Assembly (NCBI RefSeq): GCF_014287275.1
Contig: NZ_JACONZ010000001.1
Location: forward strand, 1,054,001-1,118,000
DNA: 64,000 bases
Reading direction: 5' to 3'
Source: Anaerofilum hominis
GTDB lineage: Bacteria > Bacillota > Clostridia > Oscillospirales > Ruminococcaceae
Shown here: in pieces, positions 33,967-43,046 of the stretch
How positions within the stretch are numbered: position 1 is the stretch's first letter
Layout: each line of letters begins with the position of its first letter
The notes under the pieces: model-generated
The model's input: the letters and a program-made list of their open reading frames with translations, nothing else
The model's database searches: none
Told to the model about the DNA's origin: nothing
Program-made: the position numbers and the translations under genes

Positions 33967-34383
33967 ATGAAAACACTTCTCGTCATCGACGGACAGGGCG
34001 GCGGCTTCGGCCGCGCCCTGATCGAGCGCCTGCGCTGCGAGGGCCTGCCCGTCCGGCTCCACGCCGTGGGCACCAACTCCCTGGCCACCTCGGCCATGCT
34101 CAAGGCCGGGGCCGACACCGGGGCCACCGGCGAAAACGCCGTTCTGGTGGGCTGCCGGCACGCGGACCTGATCGCAGGGCCGATCGGCATCGTGATGGCC
34201 AACAGCATGATGGGGGAGTTCTCCCCCGCCATGGCCGCCGCGGTGGCCGAGAGCACCGCGGCCCGGGTGCTGATCCCGGTCAGCCGATGCGACACCTATG
34301 TGGCGGGCGCCACCGAGCTCAACTTCAGCCAGAGCCTGGACAAGGCGGTGGAGCTGCTGCGCCGCCTTGCCGCCGCGGAGTGA
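33967..34383 (+). CDS. DUF3842-family protein
   Basis: A 138-aa protein with the DUF3842 hallmarks: an N-terminal LLVIDGQGGGFGRALIERL nucleotide-binding-like loop, GTNSLATSAMLKAGADTGAT, GPIGIVMANSMMGEF and VLIPVSRCDTYV. Function unknown; the fold may be Rossmann-like. It starts 42 bp after cls with an AAAGGA SD, and is probably co-transcribed. Three residues earlier, ATG 33955 is in frame but less well spaced. Confidence 0.85.
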   Translation: MKTLLVIDGQGGGFGRALIERLRCEGLPVRLHAVGTNSLATSAMLKAGADTGATGENAVLVGCRHADLIAGPIGIVMANSMMGEFSPAMAAAVAESTAARVLIPVSRCDTYVAGATELNFSQSLDKAVELLRRLAAAE

Positions 34384-34937
34384 CCAGCCGCCCGCAGCAC
34401 GGTGCAAAGCGCCTGCCGCCCCCTGCGGGGCGCTTGCCGGCTTTGACGTCCGGTCTGCGGGCTCTATGTTTCAAACCGGCTTTTTCGGGGGGCGAGACCC
34501 GCAGGGCAGGAAAAGGCTCTGGACCGGCGCGGTGCGGGCAGGCGCTTGCCCGCGAAAGGCGTTTTCCGCCGCTGCGCCCGCTGTGCGGCCTGCTCTACAG
34601 CCCGCAAACGGGGCGCCCGGCAAAAATCAGGCTCGTCGCTGCGGCGAGGCCCCCGCCTTTCGCCTCCCCTCGGCGCCTCCCCGCGAAAAATTTTTCCATC
34701 CCGGCAAGACGCGAGGGACTATTCCCGCAGCCCGGCAGTCAAAACCGCCGACTGAGCCCGTGACTTGCGCTGGCCCTGCAAGGGCCTGTTACCGGCCATC
34801 CTCTAAAGAGGCACGAAATTTCTTTCACTCGCATCGCTTGCCCTGCGGCACGTAAATGGGCGTATTATCCCTCTATCCGATCGCTATTCTATCTCTGCAG
34901 GATGGTTTGCGGCGGGCTCTCTTCACCCGACGCTGGA

Positions 34938-34990
34938 AACTAAAGCTTTTTTACGCGAACTCCACCGCCATAGCCGCTGGCTTCCGCAAC
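34938..34990. repeat. Dispersed repeat family 2 (copy 2)
   Basis: GGAAACTAAAGCTTTTTTAC, then ACTCCACCGCCATAGCCGCT and GGCTTCCGCAAC, matching 31824-31873. It lies in the 785-bp gap 34384-35168, which is otherwise GC-rich with no supported gene. Confidence 0.55.
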
Positions 34991-35010
34991 AACAACAACA
35001 ACAACAACAA
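34987..35010. repeat. (CAA)8 microsatellite
   Basis: Eight perfect CAA trinucleotides running directly into the terminator stem at 35009. Confidence 0.9.
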
Positions 35011-35053
35011 AAGGGGCAAAACGCCCGTGCACCGCACGCGTTTTGCCCCTTTT
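35009..35053. terminator. Terminator downstream of the GNAT gene
   Basis: AAAAGGGGCAAAACGC, 13-nt loop, GCGTTTTGCCCCTTTT; 16-bp perfect stem, T-rich on both strands. Confidence 0.85.
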
Positions 35054-35168
35054 GTTTTGTCTTGCCGCCGCAGGCCCTGCGGGCAGGATGCCGCCCAGCG
35101 GCCCATGGCCCCCCACGGGGCGCGGCGGCTTTCGTCCCGCCGGGCGCACCGCCAACCCCGGCGGGCGG

Positions 35169-35651
35169 TCAGCTTTCGGCCAGCGCCGCGATCTCGGGCG
35201 CGGTCAGGCGGTAAACGGTCCACTCGTCCATGGGCACAGCCCCCAGCGAGCGGTAAAAACCGATGGACGGGGTGTTCCAGTTGAGGCAGGACCACTCAAA
35301 GCGGCCGCAGCCCCGCTTTTGGGCCACCTGCGCCAGGGCGCGGAACAGCGCCTTGCCGTACCCCTTGCCCCGGTGCTGCGGCAGCACGAACAGGTCCTCC
35401 AGATAAAGCCCCTCGTGCCCGAGAAAGGTCGAAAAATTGTAAAAATACAGCGCAAAGCCCACCGGCACGCCGTCCTCCTCCGCGATCAGCGCCTGCGCGC
35501 AGCCGCGGCCGAACATTGCCTCGCGCAGCCCGTCCTCGGTGGCAGCCACCTGATCCTCCATCTTTTCATACTGGGCGAGCGCCCGGATAAATTCCAGCAC
35601 CTGCCCCACGTCTTTCGGCTCCGCTTCGCGAATTTTCAATCCATTGGTCAT
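35169..35651 (-). CDS. GNAT acetyltransferase, spermidine/thialysine N-acetyltransferase-like
   Basis: A 160-aa GNAT protein. IREAEPKDVGQVLEFIRALAQYEKM opens the fold; ALYFYNFSTFLGHEGLYLEDLFV and PQHRGKGYGKALF (acetyl-CoA loop Q/R-x-x-G-x-G) follow, then WNTPSIGFYRSLGAVPMDEWT. That combination matches the SSAT/thialysine acetyltransferase subgroup, which acetylates diamines or amino-acid side chains. GGGAGG precedes ATG 35651. It shares strand with ruvX upstream, 117 bp away. Confidence 0.85.
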   Translation of the reverse strand: MTNGLKIREAEPKDVGQVLEFIRALAQYEKMEDQVAATEDGLREAMFGRGCAQALIAEEDGVPVGFALYFYNFSTFLGHEGLYLEDLFVLPQHRGKGYGKALFRALAQVAQKRGCGRFEWSCLNWNTPSIGFYRSLGAVPMDEWTVYRLTAPEIAALAES

Positions 35652-35768
35652 GTTTTTTCCTCCCGCGGCCGCCAAAACACAGACAGAGCCGTCCGAAAGC
35701 CGCTTTGAGAGCGGCTCACGGGCGGCTTTGCCGTCCAGCGGTCCTTTTGTATTTTTTCCGGTCCGGAT

Positions 35769-36200
35769 TCAGTTCTGCTGCTTTTTCTGGTTGGCCCTGA
35801 ACGCCATATAGCTTTCCAGTATCACCGTGGCCGCCACCGCGTCCAGCACCTCTTTGCGCTTTTTGCCGTAGGTGCCGTTATCGGACAGGATGTTCGCCGC
35901 GCTCACGGTGCTGCTGCGCTCGTCCCACAGCTCGATGGGCAGGGGCAAAATATTGTGCAGCACCCCCGCCAGCTTGCGGGTCTTTTCCGCCCGCGGGCCC
36001 TCTGAGCCGTCCATGTTCAGCGGCAGGCCGATGACGATCATCTGCGCCTCGTACTCCCGCGCTGCATAGACGATCTTTTCCGCCACCTTGGGCATGGATT
36101 TTTCCTCAATAATGCCGATGGGAGAGGCCAAAAACTCGGTCCTGTCGCACATGGCAAGGCCGGTGCGGGCGTCGCCGTAATCCACTGCAAGAATTTTCAT
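35769..36200 (-). CDS. ruvX: Putative Holliday junction resolvase RuvX (YqgF)
   Basis: A 143-aa RNase H-like protein with the N-terminal MKILAVDYGDARTGLAM (first acidic residue), IVIGLPLNMDGSEG, LWDERSSTV and the C-terminal DAVAATVILESYM (acidic residues). It acts in 16S rRNA 5'-end maturation and/or junction resolution. AAAGGAGA is nine bases before ATG 36200; a TTGAAA-17-TATAAT promoter lies 53 bp upstream of the start. Confidence 0.92.
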   Translation of the reverse strand: MKILAVDYGDARTGLAMCDRTEFLASPIGIIEEKSMPKVAEKIVYAAREYEAQMIVIGLPLNMDGSEGPRAEKTRKLAGVLHNILPLPIELWDERSSTVSAANILSDNGTYGKKRKEVLDAVAATVILESYMAFRANQKKQQN

Positions 36201-36252
36201 GGAGCTGTTCTCCTTTGATCTCATTTCAAATAAAAAGGCCTGACGTCAGTCT

Positions 36253-36281
36253 ATTATACCAACGCCGGGCCCTCTTTTCAA
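36253..36281 (-). promoter_or_regulatory. Promoter of ruvX
   Basis: Minus strand TTGAAA, 17-bp spacer, TATAAT. Confidence 0.8.
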
Positions 36282-36325
36282 GTTTGCATCCCGCTTTGAC
36301 GCGTCTTGGAGATGGTTTCCTCCAA

Positions 36326-36589
36326 TCACTTTACGGAATCAGCAAGCGCCTTTTCAAAATCTCCAAAAAGATCTTCATAACTAAAGTTTAAAACCAACTT
36401 GAGAATAATCAAATCAGAAAAGAGAATATTGCGGTTTCCCTGCTCCAACTTGGCATAGCCTGATTCTGTCAGAGAACTGCCGTACAAATTGGCTCTGCGC
36501 ACTACCTCTACCTGAGTCCATCCCCGCTTTGCCCTATATTGCTTTAACTTCTCTCCAACCGGCACGTCGAGAATCAACTTGCCATACAT
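36326..36589 (-). CDS. XRE-family HTH regulator, paralog of 57608-57874
   Basis: The 87-aa protein is almost wholly HTH: VPVGEKLKQYRAKRGWTQVE, SGYAKLEQGNRNILFSDLII and a short end. It shares the order D-x3-G-x2-L...R-G-x-T-Q...S-x-Y-A-x2-E-x-G-x-R-N-I-x2-S-D-L-I with the second XRE gene in this window. The recognition region is longer than usual. It is divergent from the HTH gene at 36769 across an AT-rich stretch with repeated TAGCT boxes, so it probably represses both directions. AT-rich relative to the genome. Confidence 0.8.
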   Translation of the reverse strand: MYGKLILDVPVGEKLKQYRAKRGWTQVEVVRRANLYGSSLTESGYAKLEQGNRNILFSDLIILKLVLNFSYEDLFGDFEKALADSVK

Positions 36590-36609
36590 AAGAATACCCC
36601 TCTACCTAA

Positions 36610-36705
36610 ACTAGCTTAATTTAGCTTGATTATATCAGCTAGTTACAGTAAAATAGTTCCCAGTATAGCTAGCTTATAATAGCTATTTAAAACGGGCTAG
36701 CTAAA
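36610..36705. promoter_or_regulatory. TAGCT box cluster in the divergent XRE/HTH region
   Basis: At least six copies of TAGCT/AGCTA: CTAGCTTA (36611), TTAGCTT (36621), CAGCTAGTTA (about 36636), TATAGCTAGCTTA (about 36665), ATAGCTATT (about 36679) and GCTAGCTA (about 36696). Likely operator array for the XRE protein. Confidence 0.55.
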
Positions 36706-36768
36706 AAAATTTTATTTCTTTTTTAAAAGCAATCAATCTTGACTACCAGCAAAAGAAAGGAGTTTTCC

Positions 36769-37164
36769 ATGAACACCGAGCTGTCAGAGCAGGACCGCGA
36801 ATTGCTGGACATGCGGGAACAGCAAAAGATGACCTATAAGGCAATAGGGCAGACGCTGGGCGTGTCCCCCTCGTGGGCCCGCCAGATCTACTACCGGGCC
36901 GTGCGTAGACGCCGCAGGCTGGAATACGACAAACGCTGTGCCGAAAAAGAGCTGATGGAGCTGTCGGGCGGCTTTTGCAGAAATGAATTGAGGCTGCTTC
37001 TCGCGGGGCTTTATTTCTATGAGGCCACTTTGGAATGTGCGCGCGGCGAGGGCCCGATGGACGTGCAAAAAGAATTTCTCGAGACCCGCAAAAAACTGAA
37101 AAAGCTGCAGCAAAAGACGCGCGCGCTGCTGCGGTACGATTATAACGACGACGGCCGCGTTTAG
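36769..37164 (+). CDS. Sigma-70 region-4-like HTH protein (131 aa)
   Basis: An N-terminal HTH (about residues 5-45, with LSEQDRELLDMREQQ and IGQTLGVSPSWARQIYYRAV) resembles sigma region 4 or a recombination-directionality/phage-type activator. The rest is a helical, charged region with LMELSGGFCRNELRLLLAGL. No sigma region 2, so it is not a full sigma factor. AAAGGAG precedes ATG 36769. Divergent from the XRE gene and probably under its control. Function unknown. Confidence 0.65.
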   Translation: MNTELSEQDRELLDMREQQKMTYKAIGQTLGVSPSWARQIYYRAVRRRRRLEYDKRCAEKELMELSGGFCRNELRLLLAGLYFYEATLECARGEGPMDVQKEFLETRKKLKKLQQKTRALLRYDYNDDGRV

Positions 37165-37253
37165 GCCGGGCCGCCGGGCCGCCGCGTTGGTCGGCCGCCC
37201 GGGGCAAAAGGCAGGGCCGCCGGGACCTCTGTCCCCCGCAAAGGATATCCGAT

Positions 37254-37288
37254 AAAAAAACAGAGCCGCACAAACGGCTCTGTTTTTT
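37254..37288. terminator. Bidirectional terminator
   Basis: CAGAGCCG-CACAAA-CGGCTCTG with A-run before and TTTTTT after, between the HTH gene and the kinase at 37451. Confidence 0.85.
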
Positions 37289-37450
37289 ACTTCATACGCT
37301 CCACACACAGCGGCGGCGGGAAGCCGGCTGCACACCGCTGCTGCGCGCGTCTGCGGTATCTTTTATCGCCTATCCGCGGGAGGCGGACAAAGGATGCCGG
37401 GCCGGGCGGGACGCGCCGCCCCCGGGCTTTACCCGCTACCCGCCGCATTT

Positions 37451-40273
37451 TCAGCGGGAAGCGCCGCCCCGCAGCAGATCGTGCAGCAGGCGATAGAGGG
37501 CGTCCACGTCCAGCGGTTTGGGGAGAAAGCCGTTCATGCCGGCGTCCATGGCCGCGTCCACATCCTCTTTAAAAGTGTTCGCCGTCATGGCGACAATGGG
37601 CACCGACGCCGCGTCCGGCCGTTCCAGCGCCCGGATGGCCCGGGCGGCCTGCAGGCCGTTCATCTCGGGCATCTGGATATCCATCAGCACGGCCTGAAAC
37701 GCGCCCGGCCCGCTGCCGGCGAACTGGTCCACCGCCTGCCGGCCGTTCTCGCACCGGCACACCTGCGCGCCCTGCAGCTCCAAAAGCTGGGCTGCGATCT
37801 CGGCGTTGAGGTCGTTGTCCTCTGCCAGCAGGATCGTGACGCCATCCAGCAGCTGTTCCTCTGGCCGGCGCCTGTCCGGCCCGTCCGCATCGTCCCGGCC
37901 CGGGCAGCCCAGGGGCAGGGCGACGGTGAACCAGAACTCGCTGCCGCGCCCGGGGCTGCTGTCGACCTGCAGCTCGCCGCCCATCATCTGCACGATGCTT
38001 CTGCTGATGGGCAGGCCCAGGCCGGTGCCCTGGCTTTTGGCGCGGCTGGGGCCCACCTGCTCAAAGCTCTCAAAAATGCGCTTGTGGTCCCCCGGCTCGA
38101 TCCCGATACCGGTGTCGGTCACCCGGAAAGTGAAAACGGCCTGTCCGCCGTCCCCCGCCTGCTCCGTCACCTGCAGACGCACCGAACCGCCCTCCGGGGT
38201 GAATTTGAAAGCGTTGGAAAGCAGGTTGGTGAGCACCTGGCGCAGGCGGATACCGTCGCCGGTGAGATCGCTGTGGACGATCTCCTTTTCCACCGTATAG
38301 GTCAGGCCCCGGCGGTGCGCCTCGGCCTCCATCATGGACTGTATCCCGTCCAGCATGCCCTCCAGTGAGAAAGGCTCGCTGGAAAGGGACAGCTTGCCGC
38401 TGTCAATGCGGCTCATGTCCAGCACGTCATTGATCAGGTCCAGCATGTAGTGGGATGCGGCGCGCAGTTTTGAGAGGTTTTGCCGCACGCCGGGCGGGAC
38501 CCCCTCCATCATGTCGGTGAGGTCGGTCAGGCCCACCACGGCGTTCATGGGGGTGCGCAGTTCATGGCTCATGCGCGAGAGGAATTCCCCTTTGGCCCGG
38601 CTCTCCGCCTCGGCCTTTTCCAGCTCGCTCTGCATGACGGCGGAACGCATTTTTGCCCGCGAGACCATCAGCACCGCCGTCACCACCATCAGCAAAAACA
38701 ACGTGAGCACGGCGATAAAGGTCACGGGGTTGGCGTTGATGAGTTCCAGCAGCGAGAGGCCGGAGGCGCCGATGGAGATCACGTTGCGGTCCAGGATCAG
38801 GGCGCGCTCCTGCGCCGTCAGGCTGTTGACGGCCTTGTTGAGGATGGTCAGCAGATCGGGGTCGCAGGGCCGCCGCAGCGCAAAGGCAAGGTCGCTGCGG
38901 TCGTTGACCAGCGTCACGGGCACCAGATTGGAAAAGTGATAGCGCTGGATATCCAGCTCCAGCCGGCTGGCAAGGCCGTAGATGAAATCCGCCCTGCCCG
39001 CGTTCACCGCCTCCAGCGCCTGCGTGACGGTGGGATAAGTGCGCACCTCCGCCGCCTCGATGCCGGCGGGCAGCGTCCTGTCCGCGGCGACCGCGCCCAC
39101 CAGCCCCTCGGCCGGATAGCTGGATCCCTTGTTGCGCACCACAATGTTGTTCATATCCGCATAGGGCGCGGTGAGGGCCAGCCCCTGCCGGGCTGATTCG
39201 TCCTCGTCTCCCATATAAAAACCGAGCAGCTCCGCCTCCCCCTGCTGCACCATGCGCACCGCTTCGCTGTAGGTGTCCGTCTGGATATAGGTAAAGGTGA
39301 GTCCGGTGAACTCGGCCACCCGGTCCAGGATATCGGGCACCACGCCGCTGTGCTCGCCGTCCGGCGAATTGAGACAGACCAGCGGATGGTAGCTCTCGGG
39401 TATCGCCACGGTGACGGCGCCGCGGCCCTGGACGTATTCCTGTTCCGCCGCACTGAGCCGGATGTCGACGGCCCTCTCGTTTTGAAAATGGGCCGCGTAC
39501 TGCTGCGCGCTGAAATTCGGGTTGGAGTCGGCGATCTTTTTCAGCGCCATGTTCAGCCCGTCCAAAATCTCCTGATCGCCCGGGTGCGCCACGATATAAT
39601 AGGGCTGCGACTCAAAAGAGGTCACGATGCGGAACTGCTGCGGGTCCTCGAACCCGTTGCCCAGCAGCAGGTCGACCTCGCCGTTTTCCAGATAGGGGTA
39701 AAGCTTGCCGTTCTCCCCAAGCTGCTCAAAGCTGTAGGTGCGGATCTCGCAGTCCAGATCATGCATGGACAAAAACTCCCTCAAACGGCGGATGTTCTCC
39801 AGCGCCCGTTCATAGACGCCGATGGTCTTGCCGTTCAGACTGCGCAGATCATAGCTGCTAACGCTCTCATCGTCCAGCCGGGCCATCAGCACCGATCTGC
39901 TGTACCCGATGTTGTAGTCCGGGTAGGCGAAATACACCTCAAACCCGGGGGAGTAATAGGTGCCCCCCATCAGGTCGTACGCGCCGTCCAGGAAGTCCCC
40001 CACCATACTGTCGCCGTCGGTATCGACATACTCGTACTGCCAGCCGGTGTACTTGGCGATCTCATTGAGGTAATCCACCACCAAACCCCGGCGGCTGCCG
40101 TCCTGCGCCGTCTCGGTGAGTCCCGGCACCTGCGGAAAGGGGACCCGCAGCACGCGGGCCTCATCCTCGCCCGGCGCGGCGGCGGCGATCACCGGCGCGG
40201 CGGCCAGAAAAGCCGCCAAAAAGAGGGCCGCCGCCCGTCTGCCCCAATTTTTGAGCTGCTTTTTCAATTTCAC
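37451..40273 (-). CDS. Hybrid histidine kinase with two periplasmic-binding sensor domains
   Basis: The 940-aa protein resembles EvgS/BvgS. A signal peptide (about 12-33) is followed by two SBP_bac_3 domains (about 40-265 and 285-510) outside the membrane, then one membrane helix (about 520-545). Next are HisKA with SRMSHELRTPMNA, HATPase_c (NLLSNAFKFTPEGG, DTGIGIEPGDH, GTGLGLPISR) and a C-terminal receiver with MDIQMPEMNGLQAA. No HPt domain. The GTG start at 40273 follows GGAGGGGG. It is third in a tight run of three hybrid kinases (gap 51 bp), so it is likely co-expressed. Ligand unknown; amino acids are typical for this sensor fold. Confidence 0.92.
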   Translation of the reverse strand: MKLKKQLKNWGRRAAALFLAAFLAAAPVIAAAAPGEDEARVLRVPFPQVPGLTETAQDGSRRGLVVDYLNEIAKYTGWQYEYVDTDGDSMVGDFLDGAYDLMGGTYYSPGFEVYFAYPDYNIGYSRSVLMARLDDESVSSYDLRSLNGKTIGVYERALENIRRLREFLSMHDLDCEIRTYSFEQLGENGKLYPYLENGEVDLLLGNGFEDPQQFRIVTSFESQPYYIVAHPGDQEILDGLNMALKKIADSNPNFSAQQYAAHFQNERAVDIRLSAAEQEYVQGRGAVTVAIPESYHPLVCLNSPDGEHSGVVPDILDRVAEFTGLTFTYIQTDTYSEAVRMVQQGEAELLGFYMGDEDESARQGLALTAPYADMNNIVVRNKGSSYPAEGLVGAVAADRTLPAGIEAAEVRTYPTVTQALEAVNAGRADFIYGLASRLELDIQRYHFSNLVPVTLVNDRSDLAFALRRPCDPDLLTILNKAVNSLTAQERALILDRNVISIGASGLSLLELINANPVTFIAVLTLFLLMVVTAVLMVSRAKMRSAVMQSELEKAEAESRAKGEFLSRMSHELRTPMNAVVGLTDLTDMMEGVPPGVRQNLSKLRAASHYMLDLINDVLDMSRIDSGKLSLSSEPFSLEGMLDGIQSMMEAEAHRRGLTYTVEKEIVHSDLTGDGIRLRQVLTNLLSNAFKFTPEGGSVRLQVTEQAGDGGQAVFTFRVTDTGIGIEPGDHKRIFESFEQVGPSRAKSQGTGLGLPISRSIVQMMGGELQVDSSPGRGSEFWFTVALPLGCPGRDDADGPDRRRPEEQLLDGVTILLAEDNDLNAEIAAQLLELQGAQVCRCENGRQAVDQFAGSGPGAFQAVLMDIQMPEMNGLQAARAIRALERPDAASVPIVAMTANTFKEDVDAAMDAGMNGFLPKPLDVDALYRLLHDLLRGGASR

Positions 40274-40324
40274 TCACATGCCCCCTCCGTCTCTTTTATC
40301 CCTCTGCGGCCCGCACCGCCGTTT

Positions 40325-42955
40325 TTAACCATCCGCTTTGCGGATGCAGTCTGAAAGCGTCCTGCACAGCTGCGCCACGTCCAGCGGCTTGCTGACGTGG
40401 GCGTCCATGCCCGCCGCCAGCGCGGCGGAGATATCGTCGCTGAACGCGTTGGCCGTCGTGGCGATGATGGGGATCGTGCGCGCCGATGAGTGCGCGGAGG
40501 CGCGGATGCTTCTGGCGGCCTCATGCCCGTCCATGACCGGCATCTGCACGTCCATCAGGATGGCGTCGTAATCGCCGGGCGCAGAGGCCAGAAAGGCGTC
40601 CAGCGCCTGCCGTCCGTCCTCCACACAGTCCACCCGGGCCCCGTTCATGCGCAGCAGCGTGGCGGCGATCTCGGCGTTGAGGGTGTTGTCCTCGGCCATC
40701 AGCAGATGAAAGCCGGCCAGGGACGCGCCCGCGGGCGGCTCCTGCGCGGCCGCGTCCGGCATACCCTTGTGCTCCAGCGCGGCCTTGATGGCGGCGTAGA
40801 CGGAGGAACGGTAGAGCGGCTTTGGCAGGAACCCGTTCACCCCCGCGGCCCGCGCCTCCTGTTCCACCTCGGAGATGTCGTAGGCCGAGATCATGACGAT
40901 GGGCACTTCGCTGCCCACCTCCCGCCGAATGCGGCGGGTCACCTCCACGCCGTCCATGTCCGGCATTTTCCAGTCCACCAGGCACAGGTCGACGTCCCGC
41001 CCCTCCCGGTGGGCCTGTTTGACCCGCTCGACCCCCGCTGCGCCGGAGAGGCGCCACTCCGCCCCGATCTTGATCTTTTCCAGCAGGGCGGCGGTCTGCT
41101 CGCAGACCTGCTGCTCGTCGTCCACGATCAGCGCCCGCAGGCCCTGGCGCTCAAAATCCGGCTCCGGCAGGCGGCTCTCCCGCCCCTTTTCAAAAGGCAG
41201 GTCGACGATGCAGGTGGTGCCCGCGCCGGGCGCGCTTTCCACCTGGATCTGGCCGCCCATCAGGGTGATGAGGTTGCGGGTGATGGACATGCCCAGCCCG
41301 GTGCCGCCGTAGCGCTTTGCGATGGAAGCGTCGGCCTGCTCAAAGGGCTGGAACACCCGCTCCAGCGCCTCTTCGGTCATGCCGATGCCCGTGTCGGACA
41401 GGATGAAGCGCAGCACGTCGGTGGTGCTGCCGCTTTTGTGCCGCGAGACTTCCAGGCGGATGCTGCCGCCCGGCGGGGTGAACTTTACCGCGTTGGAGCT
41501 GAGGTTCAAAAGGATCTGATTGAGCCGCAGCGAGTCGCCTACAAAGACGGTGTCCCCGCCAAAGCCCTCCATGGTCTCGCTGAACGCGACCCCCTTGCCC
41601 TTTGCCTGGGCGTACACGGTGGAGACAAAGCCGTTGACGACCTCGAAAATGTCAAAGGGCTCGTTCTGCAGCACCATTTTGCTGCTCTCGATCTTGGACA
41701 TGTCCAGCACGTCGTTGATGAGCAGCAGCAGATGTTTGGAGGAAAAGGCGATCTTGGACAGGCAGTCCTCCACCCGGGCCGGGTCTTTGACCGAGGCTGC
41801 CGCAATGGTCGTCATGCCGATGATGGCGTTCAGCGGCGTGCGGATCTCGTGGCTCATACGGGAAAGGAACTCGCTTTTTGCCGCGTTGGCGCGCTCTGCG
41901 GTGAGCATGGCCTCCTGCAGGGCCTGCCGCGAGCGCACCTCGTCGGTGCGGTCGGAAAACACCGTGATGAGCTGCGGGGTCTTAATGTCCTCCACCCGGT
42001 AGACCCGGATCAGCATCCAGCGTTTTTCCTTGTTGGGCTTGGTGTATTCCACCAGCTTTTCCAGCGGGGAGGAAAAGCGGGGGCCGCCGACCCGCTCCCG
42101 GAAGAACTGTGCGTCCTCGTCGTTCAGGCCCCGGTAAAGGCTTTCCACATCCGGCATCCGGCCGCCTAAGATCCGCTCCAGGTTCAGCCCGCGGTAACTG
42201 ATGACGCCGGTATCGGCGCTGCGGATGATGAACGCATCGTCGATGCTCAGCGACAGGTCGTCGAACAGCTTGCTGCGGTAGACCAGCTCTTTGCGCTGGC
42301 GGTGCAGCACATACTGGGAGATCACCAGCACGGCCACCATCAGGCTCATCAGCACGACGGAGCCGGCCAGGTTGGTGACCCGCAGCGTTTCCGCGGTGAC
42401 GCCGTAGCCCACCTTTTTTTCCTGGGCGGTGACAACGATGCTTTCCGTCTGGCCCAGGGCCCGGTCATAGAGGGGCTGCAGATGCTGCTGCGCGTAGGCT
42501 TCGATCTCGCCCTCCGTGCGGCCGGGCTGCCCGCAGAATGCCAGATAACCGTCCTGTTCGGTCTTTAAAAGCGCCAGTGTGGCCTCCAGCGCGCGGACGT
42601 CCTCCGCGTCGCCGAGATAAAGGTCCTCTATGCGGGCGACCGGCTCTTCCAGCAGAAGGTAAAGTTCTTCCAGCTTGTCTGCGGCGATCTGGATATCCTC
42701 GTCACTGTGATGCCGCTCCAGCCGCCCGGTGCGCAGGCTCATCTCCGACACATAAAGCTTTGCGTCGCCGGCGGAGATCACCACCTCAAAGGGGTGGTTC
42801 GAGATGATCTCGGTCTGCGCCGCCAGCCTGGCGGAAATGCTGATGGTCATGACCAGGTAGCAGATCATCAGCAGGATGAGCACCGCCGTGCTGGCGATGC
42901 TCAGCCGCTGGCTGCGCTCTATCGAGCTCTGTTTGTCGTTTACGCTTTTTTGCAT
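40325..42955 (-). CDS. Membrane hybrid histidine kinase with two receiver domains
   Basis: The 876-aa protein has TM1 (about 18-42), an extracellular helical sensor (about 45-205), TM2 (about 208-230), and a PAS-like segment (about 250-365). HisKA follows (SRMSHEIRTPLNAIIGMT), then HATPase_c (NLSSNAVKFTPPGG, DTGIGMTEEA) and two receivers: LCLVDWKMPDMDG and ILMDVQMPVMDG. The first receiver resembles that of the kinase at 54088. ATG 42955 was chosen; GAGGAG lies 11 bases upstream and the open frame extends to 43117 only through the neighbour's end. No HPt. Confidence 0.9.
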   Translation of the reverse strand: MQKSVNDKQSSIERSQRLSIASTAVLILLMICYLVMTISISARLAAQTEIISNHPFEVVISAGDAKLYVSEMSLRTGRLERHHSDEDIQIAADKLEELYLLLEEPVARIEDLYLGDAEDVRALEATLALLKTEQDGYLAFCGQPGRTEGEIEAYAQQHLQPLYDRALGQTESIVVTAQEKKVGYGVTAETLRVTNLAGSVVLMSLMVAVLVISQYVLHRQRKELVYRSKLFDDLSLSIDDAFIIRSADTGVISYRGLNLERILGGRMPDVESLYRGLNDEDAQFFRERVGGPRFSSPLEKLVEYTKPNKEKRWMLIRVYRVEDIKTPQLITVFSDRTDEVRSRQALQEAMLTAERANAAKSEFLSRMSHEIRTPLNAIIGMTTIAAASVKDPARVEDCLSKIAFSSKHLLLLINDVLDMSKIESSKMVLQNEPFDIFEVVNGFVSTVYAQAKGKGVAFSETMEGFGGDTVFVGDSLRLNQILLNLSSNAVKFTPPGGSIRLEVSRHKSGSTTDVLRFILSDTGIGMTEEALERVFQPFEQADASIAKRYGGTGLGMSITRNLITLMGGQIQVESAPGAGTTCIVDLPFEKGRESRLPEPDFERQGLRALIVDDEQQVCEQTAALLEKIKIGAEWRLSGAAGVERVKQAHREGRDVDLCLVDWKMPDMDGVEVTRRIRREVGSEVPIVMISAYDISEVEQEARAAGVNGFLPKPLYRSSVYAAIKAALEHKGMPDAAAQEPPAGASLAGFHLLMAEDNTLNAEIAATLLRMNGARVDCVEDGRQALDAFLASAPGDYDAILMDVQMPVMDGHEAARSIRASAHSSARTIPIIATTANAFSDDISAALAAGMDAHVSKPLDVAQLCRTLSDCIRKADG

Positions 42956-43046
42956 CTGTCTTTCGACTCCTCGCTTTTTCCGGCCCGTTCGCGGCCGTCC
43001 GCGGCTCTTCTCCGCCCGGTCTTTCTGCCGGCGGGCTTTTTCTCTG

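Noticed and set aside
32398..34407. A 669-aa minus-strand frame opposite cls and the DUF3842 gene
   Set aside because: It overlaps two well-supported plus-strand genes and has antisense-type composition.
34987..35010. CRISPR-type array at the CAA run
   Set aside because: Pure trinucleotide repeat with no spacers and no cas genes.
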